A DNA stretch of 47,130 nucleotides from Gammaproteobacteria bacterium UBA2168 (GCA_002327525.1 DCWG01000045.1:468-47597), one strand, 5' to 3'. Counted from the stretch's first letter, positions 1 through 8,217 are shown. Program-made: numbers and translations. Notes: generated by a model not told the origin, from the letters alone.

Positions 1-1
1 G

Positions 2-1117
2 GTGCCTGTCGTAACGGTGTGGGGTGTCGTCCTGGTGCTTTGTTGGATACTGTCGACGTTATCTGCCTGCTCTGAGGAATCTGGGGGAAAAGGAGTGGAA
101 GAGGTTGAGGATATGAGGTCGGGGGCGCGCAGCCAGAAACTCGAAGTGATCAGAATGCTCGATGCGCCAATCGTCTGGGCCGACACTCACCCCGAGGTCG
201 GACCGAATATCCAAGGGCCATCGCTGATCAGGGTGCCGGATTGGGTAGACGCGGCATTCGGTAACTATTACCTGTATTTCGCGGACCATAAAGGCAGCTA
301 CATACGGTTTGCTTACGCCGATGATCTGACAGGCCCGTGGCGAGTACACGCGCCAGGCAGTCTGCAGCTCGATGAATCCCACTTTCCGACACGCCCGCCG
401 GACGCACCGCCTGAAGCCATTGCGCGGATACGCGAGGCAGCCATGTCGCAAGGCATGGATTTCGATACGTTTGAGCACGACATCATCAAGGAACTCACGG
501 CGCCTCACATCGCTTCGCCGGATGTGCACATCGATGAGATCAACCAGCGCATCGTCATGTATTTTCATGGTCTCGAGGCGCTCGGACGGCAACTGACACG
601 CGTTGCCACGTCGCGCGACGGCATTCACTTCGAAGCAGGCAAGGAGATCCTCGGACGTACGTACTGGCGCGCTTTCGAATACGGCGGCTACGTCTACGGG
701 CTGGCGATGCCGGGGCAGTTTTATCGATCCGAGAATCCGCTTGGTGGCTTCGAGGCGGGTCCGGTGTTGTTCAATCCGGATATGCGCCACGCGGCGGTGC
801 TATTGCGCGGCGACCTGCTATATGTGTTCTGGACGCAGGTGGGACATGCACCGGAGCGCATACTCCTTTCCACCATCGATCTGTCGCCTCCGTGGGACGA
901 ATGGCGGGAGAGTGCGCCTGTAGAGGTGCTGCGCCCCGAACGCAGCTGGGAGGGAGCGGATGCCCCGCTGGAGGCGTCTGTGAGGAGTGTGGCCTATGGC
1001 GGGGTCAACCAACTGCGCGATCCGGCCATCTACGAAGAAGGGGGAAAGGTATACCTGTTGTACGCAGTGGCGGGTGAATCGGGCATCGCGATCGCAGAGT
1101 TGAAAGGGATCGACTGA
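2..1117 (+). CDS. Five-bladed beta-propeller lipoprotein (GH43/GH32-like fold)
   Basis: The protein is about 371 residues. Its hydrophobic start ends in a lipobox-like LSAC at residues 20-23, so it is probably a lipoprotein facing the periplasm. The rest alternates beta-strand-rich blocks such as YYLYFADHKG, RIVMYFHG, YVYGLAMPG and KVYLLYAVAG. These resemble the blades of five-bladed propellers in glycoside hydrolase clans F and J, and repeated aspartates (HIASPDVH, LRDPAIYEE) sit where such enzymes keep acidic catalytic residues. A sugar-related hydrolase or sugar-binding role is inference. The first codon is a GTG at the window edge, so the true start could lie further upstream. It is followed directly by a hydrolase remnant on the other strand. 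Confidence 0.6.
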   Translation: MPVVTVWGVVLVLCWILSTLSACSEESGGKGVEEVEDMRSGARSQKLEVIRMLDAPIVWADTHPEVGPNIQGPSLIRVPDWVDAAFGNYYLYFADHKGSYIRFAYADDLTGPWRVHAPGSLQLDESHFPTRPPDAPPEAIARIREAAMSQGMDFDTFEHDIIKELTAPHIASPDVHIDEINQRIVMYFHGLEALGRQLTRVATSRDGIHFEAGKEILGRTYWRAFEYGGYVYGLAMPGQFYRSENPLGGFEAGPVLFNPDMRHAAVLLRGDLLYVFWTQVGHAPERILLSTIDLSPPWDEWRESAPVEVLRPERSWEGADAPLEASVRSVAYGGVNQLRDPAIYEEGGKVYLLYAVAGESGIAIAELKGID

Positions 1118-1129
1118 CGAAAGCATCTT

Positions 1130-1403
1130 GCAGTGTGAGCCGGTGCGCGCGCTCGGTGCCGACGGCGTCGAGTACCGCGATCGCATCATCCCGGAACTGG
1201 GGGATGGAGATGGATGCCGGATCCACGGGTGAGCGAGCGAAACAGCGGTGATCGAAGGCGATACAGGTATAGCGGGTAGAGAAAGGCGCAATCTGTTCGA
1301 ACCAGATCGCCGCATTGCCGCCCGCACCGTGGGCGAAGAGTATCGGCGGACCTTCACCCGCCACCTCGTAGTATATCTTCGTGACGCTGCTGGTCGCGTA
1401 CAT
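1130..1403 (-). pseudogene. Remnant of an alpha/beta-hydrolase (N-terminal part only)
   Basis: Read leftward from an ATG at 1403, about 85 residues match the opening of alpha/beta-hydrolases: strand-rich YYEVAGEG, the oxyanion-hole loop LFAHGAGGNAAIWF, then IAFDHRCFARS and DAIAVLDAVGTERAH. The usual nucleophile elbow (G-x-S-x-G) should follow but does not. The frame instead runs into the antisense of the neighbouring lipoprotein gene. A good ribosome-binding site (GAAGGAG about 7 nt before the ATG) survives, so this was once an expressed gene. About two thirds of the family length is missing, including the nucleophile, acid and histidine. It is almost certainly non-functional. Confidence 0.75.
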
Positions 1404-1470
1404 GCCAACGCTCCTTCCCCTCGTCGCCGTGACATCGCACCATAGGGATCGCGAACAATTCTGTCGGGCC

Positions 1471-2208
1471 ATGCACACGATCATTGTCCAGAGTCATCGT
1501 CCTGAAGTGCTCCGCGGCTGGGTTGGACGTTGTGTGCGCAGTGTGCGTGCATATGCCAGGGAGAGCGGGTGCGGTTACCTGTGGCTCGGCGACGAGTTGT
1601 TCGCGAAAGTGCCGGATTGGTATCGCGATAAGGCAGGCTTCGCCCTGCCCGTGATGGCCGATCTCGCACGCCTGCGGGTGATTCGCGAGATTCTCGATTG
1701 TGGTGAGGCAGATGTGGCGTGCTGGTTCGACGCCGACGTCTTGCTGTTCGCGCCGGAACGGGTGAGTCTCGAGATCAGCTCAAGTTGCGCATTCGGTTAC
1801 GAGTTGTGGACTGAACGACAGGGGCAGGGTGTGCGCGTGCGCCGTAGCTATCACAACGCCGTGTGCGTCTTTCGCGCCGGTTGTCCGGTGCTGCCATTTC
1901 TCATCCATGCCACCGAGAGCATCATTCAGCGTATTGACGCGCAGCGGATTGCACCCCAACTGGTGGGGCCAAAGCTGCTGTCTGCGCTGGGGAACATCGT
2001 CGGGTTCGAGCGTCTGGAGACGATCGGCGCACTGTCGCCGGATGTCATCAGGGATCTGGCCGCGGGCGGTGGGCTGGCGCTTGCACGCCTGCGAAGCGAA
2101 ACACCCGGACTCGCGGGCGCTAATCTGTGTCACTCGCTCGCCCCACGACTTGGCGATGGCGAACCGGACAGAGCGATCGATCGACTACTAAGCGTCGGGC
2201 TGGAGTAA
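1471..2208 (+). CDS. Putative glycosyltransferase (GT-A-like, DxD motif)
   Basis: This 245-residue protein is soluble, with no signal peptide. The segment CWFDADVLLFAP (about residues 87-98) is a DxD-type motif at the end of a hydrophobic strand, as in GT-A glycosyltransferases where it binds the metal and nucleotide sugar. The pattern before it, with a conserved alpha/beta start (HTIIVQSHRPEVLRGW) and AFALPVMADLARLRVI, also fits that fold. Acceptor and donor cannot be read from the sequence. An ATG at 1471 is preferred over an upstream GTG because the upstream residues look non-coding and overlap the 5' region of the divergent hydrolase remnant. The gene is isolated between unrelated neighbours. 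Confidence 0.5.
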   Translation: MHTIIVQSHRPEVLRGWVGRCVRSVRAYARESGCGYLWLGDELFAKVPDWYRDKAGFALPVMADLARLRVIREILDCGEADVACWFDADVLLFAPERVSLEISSSCAFGYELWTERQGQGVRVRRSYHNAVCVFRAGCPVLPFLIHATESIIQRIDAQRIAPQLVGPKLLSALGNIVGFERLETIGALSPDVIRDLAAGGGLALARLRSETPGLAGANLCHSLAPRLGDGEPDRAIDRLLSVGLE

Positions 2209-2241
2209 ACTAGTAGTTTGCACTATTTGAGTACTGTGAGT

Positions 2242-3012
2242 ATGAGTATGCGTGGCTCTTTGATTGCATTGTTATTGGGCGCCGTTACCAGTCAGGCCGC
2301 GTTCGCGGTGTCATTTCAACCTGCGCGAATCGGTAATCAAGAGACTTCTCTCGCGAACCTGATCGGCTTCCCGGACATTCCCGGTGACTATACCCTGTAC
2401 GTGCGCTGTGAGGTGCGTGTTGGTCCTGCGGGAGGCATTTTCGAAATCGGCTGCTATTCGGATCCCGACGTGGATTCGCGGTTTTATCGCGCCATCAGCC
2501 TGTCCGCCGAGAGCGCGACTTTGCTGCCCGCCTCGGTGGACGGAGAAAATGTCAGTTCGCTGGTTATGGTGACCGTAGTGTTCCGAAGTCGGGGAGGAGA
2601 GCGGGTCAAGGCGGTGATACCCAACCACGGCACCAATGCGAAGGAACTTGGCCTGAACTACATCGCCCCGCAGCGCTACGGCAACAACCGTTACGAGCCG
2701 CGCTCAGAGATCGGACTCGTGTGGGCGGATGCCAGTATTGACGTGAATGGACAAGTGCACGCTCTCGAGTTCGTCGAGACGAAGTGGAGTAACCGCGAAG
2801 CGAAGCGTTATGGCACCGAATACATGGAAGGCAATCGTTTCATGCCGGGGTTCGTCGATGGAGAGCCGTACGCGATGAGATTCGTGAAGCCGATATTCGG
2901 ATTTCGCAACGGCTTCATGTGGATGGATGACGACTCGAAGTGTCGTTCCTCAAGCATCAACTGTGAGGAGTATTCGCGCAGTGGCAGATCACGATACGTT
3001 TTCGACGACTGA
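2242..3012 (+). CDS. Secreted protein of unknown function
   Basis: I do not recognise the family. The protein starts at tandem ATG codons (2242 and 2248) and has a clean Sec signal: MSMRG, a hydrophobic core LIALLLGAVTSQ, and a likely cleavage after AAFA. The mature part, about 230 residues, is strand-rich and has few cysteines (one pair near YVRCEVRVG and EIGCYSD, another near SKCRSSSINCEEY), which suggests disulphides in the periplasm. The fold may be a beta-sandwich, but that is a guess. A longer reading from the TTG at 2218 would weaken the signal peptide. The gene stands alone. Confidence 0.6.
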   Translation: MSMRGSLIALLLGAVTSQAAFAVSFQPARIGNQETSLANLIGFPDIPGDYTLYVRCEVRVGPAGGIFEIGCYSDPDVDSRFYRAISLSAESATLLPASVDGENVSSLVMVTVVFRSRGGERVKAVIPNHGTNAKELGLNYIAPQRYGNNRYEPRSEIGLVWADASIDVNGQVHALEFVETKWSNREAKRYGTEYMEGNRFMPGFVDGEPYAMRFVKPIFGFRNGFMWMDDDSKCRSSSINCEEYSRSGRSRYVFDD

Positions 3013-3481
3013 ATCTAGGCATCCCGGCTGCTGGTAACAGCTAACCCTGATGTTGCAGAAATCTACACGCCCAGAGTGCCTCCGGCTCGTCCTATGCCTG
3101 GCGCTTCGCGGCCGTGCGCGCATTTCGCTCAGGTTACATACGGTGGCGCCATCGTAGATGGCGCGTATGCATCCCTTCACGAAATGCTGCGCGCGACGTT
3201 TGAATTACCAGGTCTAGAACGTCTGGATCGCGCACATTACTGCTACATCGGGGCTAAATGGTGCCTTGTTGTTACTGTGCATCTGCTCCTATAATTCTAC
3301 GCAATTGGATTTGCTGCCCCGATTTGGTCCTGAGCGTTCTCTAGTTAAGTCGGCAATCGCTTCTGATTATCACTGCCCGTTAAAGGGGCGGGGAGAGTGC
3401 ACGCGAGGTGTACGTTGATAGCTGCGTTGATTGTTGGGCGGATAACGCATCTCACATTGGACATTGGAGAATTTGGGACGC
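3013..3481. other. Intergenic region with one perfect hairpin
   Basis: No convincing gene is seen in these 469 bp. A perfect inverted repeat, GCGCCATC - GTA - GATGGCGC at 3146-3164, forms an 8-bp stem with a 3-nt loop. It has no following T-tract, so it is at best a weak terminator for the secreted-protein gene. The right half should carry the promoter and leader of the RNA-binding-protein gene. Family members often have long, regulated cold-response leaders, but I could not pick out a clear box pair. Confidence 0.4.
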
Positions 3482-3814
3482 ATGAGAATCTATGTAGGCA
3501 ATCTGCCGTGGAGTACCACGGATGCCGATTTGGAGGAGATGTTTGCTGCGATCGGCGAGGTGCAATCAGCCTCCGTCATCACTGACCGTGAAACGGGTCG
3601 CTCACGAGGCTTCGGTTTCGTCGAGATGCGCGATGGCGATGCTCAGAAAGCAATTGCAGAACTGAACGGCCAGGACGTAGGCGGAAGGGCACTCAGGGTG
3701 AATGAGGCCAATGCACGGCCACCGCGTGGAGGCGGTGGAGGCGGTGGAGGCGGCGGAGGCGGCGGAGGCGGCGGAGGCGGCGGAGGCGGTGGAGGTGGCG
3801 GAAGCCGCTGGTAA
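3482..3814 (+). CDS. Glycine-tailed RRM RNA-binding protein
   Basis: The first 80 residues form one RNA-recognition motif. RNP2 is IYVGNLPW at the start and RNP1 is RGFGFVEM near residues 40-47, with the usual acidic and basic loops. Residues 83-107 are 25 consecutive glycines, ending in SRW. Bacterial single-RRM proteins of this type bind RNA and are often cold-induced, and glycine-rich tails are common, but an uninterrupted glycine run is unusual. The ATG at 3482 gives the canonical MRIYVGNL start. A longer start at 3464 adds six residues with no family support. The tail is encoded by a 9-bp tandem repeat, so its length may vary between strains. Confidence 0.9.
   Translation: MRIYVGNLPWSTTDADLEEMFAAIGEVQSASVITDRETGRSRGFGFVEMRDGDAQKAIAELNGQDVGGRALRVNEANARPPRGGGGGGGGGGGGGGGGGGGGGGGGGSRW
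3728..3802 (+). repeat. 9-bp tandem repeat encoding polyglycine
   Basis: Eight tandem copies of a 9-bp unit, GGAGGCGGY (the last is GGAGGTGGC), followed by one extra GGA, encode 25 glycines in frame. The nearly perfect unit, with third-base differences confined to the outer copies, points to recent expansion by slippage. Any change in copy number would stay in frame and alter tail length by three residues per unit. Confidence 0.9.
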
Positions 3815-3941
3815 CCAATTCAACGGCTGGTCGGGAGAGTCAGCCGATAGTTTCCGCCGGAGCATGGAAAGCCTGCTCCGACGTCTGACCCTCTAGCAGT
3901 TCTTCCCGGAAATCATCTGATCCACGTACGTGGAGGAGTGT

Positions 3942-4406
3942 GTGCGTACACGATTTGGGTTAGAGCGCCTGTTGTTGGTGAGCGCCGTGGTGACGTTGGC
4001 GGCATGCGAACCCCAGGACCAGCGCCCCGGACTGTGGTTGCGCGGAGAAGCGCGTGGTCATCCGGAGGATTGGAGTTTCACCGATGAGCATCGGGAAGTG
4101 AGTCTTCAGGTGAGCACTCCGTACTTCCTACCGCATTCTGTAACGATCTGGTGCGCGGCTGACGGCGAATCACTGTATATCGGCGCGCTCGATCCTGAAG
4201 CCAAGAACTGGCCTGGTTGGGTGGATGAAGAGCCCGATGTGAAGCTCAAGGTGGGTGGCGATGTGTACGAGTTACACGCTCGGCCGCTTGCCGGAGTGGA
4301 AGAACTCGAGCCCGTTTTGGAAGCGTTCAGCGCCAAGTATGAGTTCCCTCTGACGCCTGCACCCGGTGCTCGGCCCACGCGCTACTGGCGGCTCGTGGCG
4401 CGTTGA
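3942..4406 (+). CDS. Small lipoprotein, paralogue of the protein at 40.2-40.7 kb
   Basis: The start is taken at a GTG with GGAGG a few bases upstream, giving MRTRFGLERLLLVSAVV and a lipobox LAAC, so a membrane-anchored lipoprotein of about 135 mature residues. The body has the order DWSF, a hydrophobic strand SVTIWCA, DGESLYIG, GGDVYELHAR, then FSAKYEF and YWRLVAR at the C-terminus. The protein at 40188-40703 has the same order (DWTF, RITWIAV, DGRAFI, GGKLYDRT, GRKYG, YLWIFEL), so the two are paralogues. The pattern recalls flavin or F420 split-barrel proteins, but no binding motif is clear. Function is unknown. It lies four bases ahead of the PPOX pseudogene. Confidence 0.65.
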   Translation: MRTRFGLERLLLVSAVVTLAACEPQDQRPGLWLRGEARGHPEDWSFTDEHREVSLQVSTPYFLPHSVTIWCAADGESLYIGALDPEAKNWPGWVDEEPDVKLKVGGDVYELHARPLAGVEELEPVLEAFSAKYEFPLTPAPGARPTRYWRLVAR

Positions 4407-4410
4407 TACC

Positions 4411-4844
4411 GTGCGCTGGCAGGTATTCGAGTGAGCGGCCCCGGCGGTTGCCGCAGTGGGTAGACGCAAGCTGTTCCGCCGCGGGAACGGCGAGGTGGGA
4501 ATACTCGCAACCGTGGATACCCTGGGCTGTCCCCGCGTTGCCCGATCTTCGCCGCTGACGGGATCTACCTGCTTGACGGTGCGGGAACACCAAAGGTCGA
4601 GGACCTTTGTGAGCAGGTGGCGTTCGCGCTGCACGCACTGATGGGTGCGGACGACGAGGAGCTTTAGATCGCGGGCAAGGTGATCGAAATAGGTACTGAG
4701 CTGCGTAGGAGAGTACTGGACGCGGTACTCTTTCCCGAGTTCGACCCCGACGATCCCATATTCGAGCTGGACATCACTCGTGCGTTGGCCGTCACCTGGC
4801 CGGCGCCCGGCCGGAGCGAGAAGCGAGCTTGGCGTACCGATTGA
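4411..4844 (+). pseudogene. Broken PPOX-class (pyridoxamine 5'-phosphate oxidase-like) protein
   Basis: Reading from the GTG at 4411, the residues after an in-frame TGA at 4432 match the PPOX family opening (AAPAVAAVGRRKLF, VGILATVDTLGCPRVA). The match then continues one frame over with PIFAADGIYLLDG, PKVEDL, VAFALHALMGADDEEL, a TAG at 4665, and IAGKVIEI through FELDITRALAV to the final TGA at 4842. Adding back one base near 4530 gives 145 codons, which fits a small PPOX-fold flavoprotein. Two nonsense codons and one frameshift make expression of a whole protein impossible, yet codon use and motifs are well preserved, so loss is recent. Confidence 0.8.
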
Positions 4845-4913
4845 CAATTCCCCACCGGAGCCTGGATTGCTACCCTTGTTTGCGTCATAGAACCGACAGA
4901 TGAGGGAGTGACG

Positions 4914-6134
4914 ATGGCAGGACCGCTGGAAGGGGTTCGCGTGCTGGATCTGACGACCATGGTTTCGGGACCCATTGCGGCAGCCATGCTGGCTGACCAG
5001 GGGGCCGACGTGATCAAGGTGGAGTCGCCGTCCGGAGACGAGATGCGTCGTATCGGCAATCAGCGCAACGGACTGACGGCTGGCTTCTTTTCCTGCAACA
5101 GGGGTAAACGATCGCTATGCGTCGATCTGAAGAACCCGGACGCGCGCAAACCCCTGGAGGATCTGGTAAAGACCGCAGATGTATTCGTCCAGAACTTCCG
5201 CCCTGGTGCGGTGGAACGCATCGGTTTCGGTGAGGAGGCGGTGCGCAAACTGAATCCCGACATCGTGTACGTATCAATCAGCGGCTTTGGTGAGCACGGT
5301 CCCTACGCGCACCAGCGCGTCTACGATCCGGTCATACAGGCGCTGACGGGGGCGACCGACATACAGGCTGATCGTGACACGAAACATCCGAAGATGTTCC
5401 GCATCATCATCGCCGACAAGGTCACATCACTGACGGCAGCGCAGGCCATTACGGCGGCACTGTTTGCGCGTGAGCGAGGCGGTGGCGGGCAGCACGTGAA
5501 ACTCTCGATGCTGGACACCATGATCTCCTTCTTCTGGCCCGAGGGTATGTCGGGCATCACCTTCGTCGGTGACGAGATCGATGTCACGAAATATCAGGGC
5601 ACCATGGATCTTATCTATGAGACCAGGAATGGCTACATCACCGCGGGTGCGATCTCGGACCAGGAATGGCTCGGTATGTGCGCGGCGCTCGGCCAGGCTG
5701 ATTGGGTGGAGGATGCACGTTTCAGGACCACTACAGATCGATTCCGCAACGCCGAACTGCGCAAGCAGATGACCGCGGCGGAGATAGCGAAGTGGGACCG
5801 TGACGAGCTGTTGGCACGACTGGATGCGGAAGGGGTGCCGTCCGCGCCCCTGCTGACGCGGCTCGACCTGCTGGAACACGAACAGATCGCGGCCAACGAT
5901 ACCATCGGCATCTATGAATTCGAGGGCCATGGCCAGGTCAGACAGGCGCGACCGGCGGCTCGTTTCGACATCACTCCACAGGACATAAAGCACCCGGCGC
6001 CACTGCTCGGTGAACATTCGGCCACGGTGCTGGCAGAGATCGGTTATGGCGAGGACACGCTGGTGGCACTGTTCGCGAGTGGCGCGGTGAGGTCTGCGAA
6101 CCAGTCGGGATCCGACAGCGAGGACAAACAATGA
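4914..6134 (+). CDS. CaiB/BaiF family (class III) CoA-transferase
   Basis: This cytosolic enzyme of about 406 residues moves CoA between carboxylic acids through an aspartyl-CoA intermediate. Family marks are the opening LEGVRVLDLTTMVSGP, ADVIKVE, the KRSLCVDLKNPD segment, FVQNFRPGAVERIGFG, ISGFGEHGPY and the region IIIADKVTS, which holds the likely catalytic aspartate. The end PLLGEHSATVLAEIGY is typical. ATG 4914 is chosen for its spacing from GAGGG upstream; a GTG at 4908 would add two residues. Its last four bases overlap the thiolase-like gene (ATGA). The three-gene unit with DUF35 suggests that it activates the acid the next two proteins act on. The substrate is unknown. Confidence 0.9.
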   Translation: MAGPLEGVRVLDLTTMVSGPIAAAMLADQGADVIKVESPSGDEMRRIGNQRNGLTAGFFSCNRGKRSLCVDLKNPDARKPLEDLVKTADVFVQNFRPGAVERIGFGEEAVRKLNPDIVYVSISGFGEHGPYAHQRVYDPVIQALTGATDIQADRDTKHPKMFRIIIADKVTSLTAAQAITAALFARERGGGGQHVKLSMLDTMISFFWPEGMSGITFVGDEIDVTKYQGTMDLIYETRNGYITAGAISDQEWLGMCAALGQADWVEDARFRTTTDRFRNAELRKQMTAAEIAKWDRDELLARLDAEGVPSAPLLTRLDLLEHEQIAANDTIGIYEFEGHGQVRQARPAARFDITPQDIKHPAPLLGEHSATVLAEIGYGEDTLVALFASGAVRSANQSGSDSEDKQ

Positions 6135-7324
6135 CGCAGAAACGCGATGCGGCAATTGTCGGCATACACGAATATCCATCGCGCGATGTGGAGGGACAGG
6201 TGAGCGCCTTGCAGATCAAGGCAGAAAGTGCCGCACGGGCACTGGATGATGCGGGGCTCAGCTGGTCGGATGTGGATGCGCTGTACGATGCTGGTGAAGG
6301 CGGTGGTCTCGGCGGGCTCAATATGGCGGAGTATTTCGGGCTGAAGCCAAACGTGATCGACACCACCAATGTCGGCGGCAGCTCGTATGAGTATCACGCG
6401 GCTCACGCCAAGCGCGATATCACTGCGGGTAAAGCACGGGTGGCGCTGCTCACTTACGGTTCTACTGCGCATAGTAGGGTTCAGGCCATCGGGGTTGGCG
6501 GCGGCGGATTCGGTGGAGCCCACCCTGCCGACAACATGGACGTGTTCGCTGGCGCCACGCTGGTAGCCAACTACGCCATGGTTGCCCAGCGCCATATGCA
6601 CCAGTTCGGCACTACTTCCGAGCAGCTCGCTGAGATATCGGTGGCCACCCGTTGTCACGCCATGCGCAACCCCGAAGCGGTGCAGGCGATGCACGATCTC
6701 GAATTCCTCGACATACGGGAGACGACGGTGGCCGATGTGGCTGGTTCTCGGATGATTGCGGATCCCCTGCACCTCCTGGAATGTTGCATGATCTCCGATG
6801 GTGGCGGAGCGGTGGTGATAGCGGCCCCGGAAGTGGCCAGAGATTGCACGAAGATTCCGGTATGGCTGCTCGGAACGGGTGAGGCGACCGCTTATCCGGA
6901 AAACGGGCGGGATATCACGGTAAGTGCCGCGGCGCAGTCGGCCCCGGGTGCCTTCGACGAAGCCGGAGTCTCGCCGGACGAGATGGACATCGCCATGATC
7001 TACGATTCGTTCTCCATCACGGTGCTGACGATTCTGGAAGATCTCGGTTTCTGTGCGAAAGGCGAAGGTGGATCCTGGGTGGAGGGTGGACGGCTTCGTT
7101 TCGACCGGCCGGACGCGGGGCCGGCGCTCAATACGGACGGGGGCGGACTCTCTTCCAACCACCCGGGTATGCGTGGGATTTTCTTGCTGATCGAGGCCGC
7201 GAGGCAGCTGCGCGGCGAGTCGTGTTCGCAGGTTGCGGATGCAAAGCTCGCCGTGGCGCATGGCAACGGCGGCATGCTGGGCAGCCGGCACTGCGCTGGC
7301 ACCATTGTCATGGGGAGAGACTGA
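6131..7324 (+). CDS. Thiolase-superfamily protein lacking the nucleophilic cysteine (lipid-transfer/Ltp2-like)
   Basis: This 397-residue protein has a SCP-x/lipid-transfer thiolase layout: AAIVGIHEYPSR at the start, ALDDAGLSW, NMDVFAGAT, and a C-terminal thiolase half with SSNHPGMRG and AHGNGGMLGS. Where thiolases carry the acyl-accepting cysteine, this one reads NVGGSSYEY, so glycine (about residue 83) replaces it. Such cysteine-less members paired with a DUF35 protein include the steroid side-chain aldolase Ltp2, which cleaves by retro-aldol chemistry. The adjacent DUF35 gene, two bases downstream, supports the same architecture. An aldolase-type CoA-thioester cleavage is inferred; a degenerate or structural role is possible. 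Confidence 0.8.
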   Translation: MTQKRDAAIVGIHEYPSRDVEGQVSALQIKAESAARALDDAGLSWSDVDALYDAGEGGGLGGLNMAEYFGLKPNVIDTTNVGGSSYEYHAAHAKRDITAGKARVALLTYGSTAHSRVQAIGVGGGGFGGAHPADNMDVFAGATLVANYAMVAQRHMHQFGTTSEQLAEISVATRCHAMRNPEAVQAMHDLEFLDIRETTVADVAGSRMIADPLHLLECCMISDGGGAVVIAAPEVARDCTKIPVWLLGTGEATAYPENGRDITVSAAAQSAPGAFDEAGVSPDEMDIAMIYDSFSITVLTILEDLGFCAKGEGGSWVEGGRLRFDRPDAGPALNTDGGGLSSNHPGMRGIFLLIEAARQLRGESCSQVADAKLAVAHGNGGMLGSRHCAGTIVMGRD

Positions 7325-7326
7325 GC

Positions 7327-7740
7327 ATGGCGGACAGACCTCTGCCAAAAACGAACGAGGCTGACACGCGCGCCTTCTGGGAAGCGACGCGTGATTCTAG
7401 GCTCACCTACCAGAAGTGCAGTGACTGCGGCACAGTGGTGTTCTATCCGCGACGACATTGTACCGGGTGTCTGGGCCGCAACCTCGTCTGGGAGGAAAGT
7501 GCGGGGTGCGGAAGCGTGTACACCTACAGCGTCGTGCGTCAGAGCTATCATCCGTTCTTTCGTGACAAAGTACCGTACGCAGTCGCATGGATCGATCTCG
7601 ATGAGGGCCCGCGATTGCTATCCAACGTCGTCGGTGTCGACGATCCCGTCAGCGACATCCGTATCGGAATGCGAGTGGCCGTCACATGGGAAGAGCACGA
7701 CGATCTGTGTATTCCGTTGTTTGAACCGGACGAGGATTGA
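7327..7740 (+). CDS. DUF35 OB-fold protein with rubredoxin-like zinc ribbon
   Basis: The 137-residue protein starts with ADTRAFWEATRDSRLTYQKC and a CSDC...CTGC zinc ribbon (about residues 34-55), followed by an OB-fold with VYTYSVVRQSYHPFF and VPYAVAWIDLDEGPRLL. DUF35 proteins bind acyl-CoA and partner thiolase-superfamily enzymes, often as required subunits. It lies two bases after the thiolase-like gene, so the two probably form one complex. All four ribbon cysteines are present. It is the last gene of the rightward unit and is followed by a short palindrome at the convergent boundary. Confidence 0.88.
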   Translation: MADRPLPKTNEADTRAFWEATRDSRLTYQKCSDCGTVVFYPRRHCTGCLGRNLVWEESAGCGSVYTYSVVRQSYHPFFRDKVPYAVAWIDLDEGPRLLSNVVGVDDPVSDIRIGMRVAVTWEEHDDLCIPLFEPDED

Positions 7741-7745
7741 GGGGA

Positions 7746-7762
7746 ACCGGCACCGTGCCGGT
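7746..7762. terminator. Palindrome between convergent genes
   Basis: ACCGGCAC - C - GTGCCGGT is a perfect inverted repeat just after the DUF35 stop and before the MaoC stop on the other strand. It would form a 7-bp stem with a 3-nt loop. No T-tract follows on either strand, so termination activity is only inferred from position. Confidence 0.4.
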
Positions 7763-7806
7763 GCTGGCAGCCATTTCGACAGTCGATTCTCTTGCTTGTG
7801 AGCCTT

Positions 7807-8217
7807 TCAGCCTATTAGAACTTTCGCGGTGCCGAATACGCGCGTCTCATCGGCGTCGTTGGTGAGGGTCAGGTCGATTTCGATCAGTTTTTCTTCCTCG
7901 TCGATATCGGTCACCACGCCGTTGATGTGATACTGCAGGTCGACGACCACCGGTGCGCGGAAGACCGTGTCGACCAGCTGTACTTCTGCATCCGGTGCCC
8001 AGCGGTGGATCATCGCAGCGAGGAAACCCTGGCTCATGATACCGGGCACCAGTGCGCCGGGCAGCCCCTCGGCACGTGCGGCCTCATGGTCGGTGAAGCG
8101 CGGTCTGTTCCAACCAGCCGCCACTGCGAACCGCTTGACGTTGTCCAGTGAGGTGTCCGGGTCGAACACCGGCAGTTCCTCGCCGAATTGCACATCCTCG
8201 ATGCGGCTGATGGTCAT
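7807..8217 (-). CDS. MaoC-like hotdog protein (C-terminal type)
   Basis: About 136 residues form a single hotdog domain with the pattern DVQFGEELPVF, RFAVAAGW, EGLPGALVPGIMSQGFLAAMIHRW and a strand-rich end. MaoC hydratases add water to enoyl-CoA with an Asp/His pair in GDxNPxHxD; here the equivalent stretch reads GWNRPRFTD, so both are missing. It overlaps the preceding MaoC-like gene by ATGA, and the two probably form a heterodimer, as in actinobacterial ChsH1-ChsH2-type hydratases. With no acid/base pair in either subunit, hydration is uncertain. The start at 8217 is fixed by that overlap. Confidence 0.75.
   Translation of the reverse strand: MTISRIEDVQFGEELPVFDPDTSLDNVKRFAVAAGWNRPRFTDHEAARAEGLPGALVPGIMSQGFLAAMIHRWAPDAEVQLVDTVFRAPVVVDLQYHINGVVTDIDEEEKLIEIDLTLTNDADETRVFGTAKVLIG

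Noticed and set aside
59..790. Long open frame antisense to the first lipoprotein
   Set aside because: It has no family motif and its residues follow from the codon bias of the opposite gene.
3076..3294. 72-residue open frame in the 3.0-3.5 kb gap
   Set aside because: No ribosome-binding site, no motif and mixed composition. Counted as non-coding.
3728..3802. Repeat as a CRISPR array
   Set aside because: Units are 9 bp, contiguous and in frame within a coding gene, with no spacers and no cas genes.
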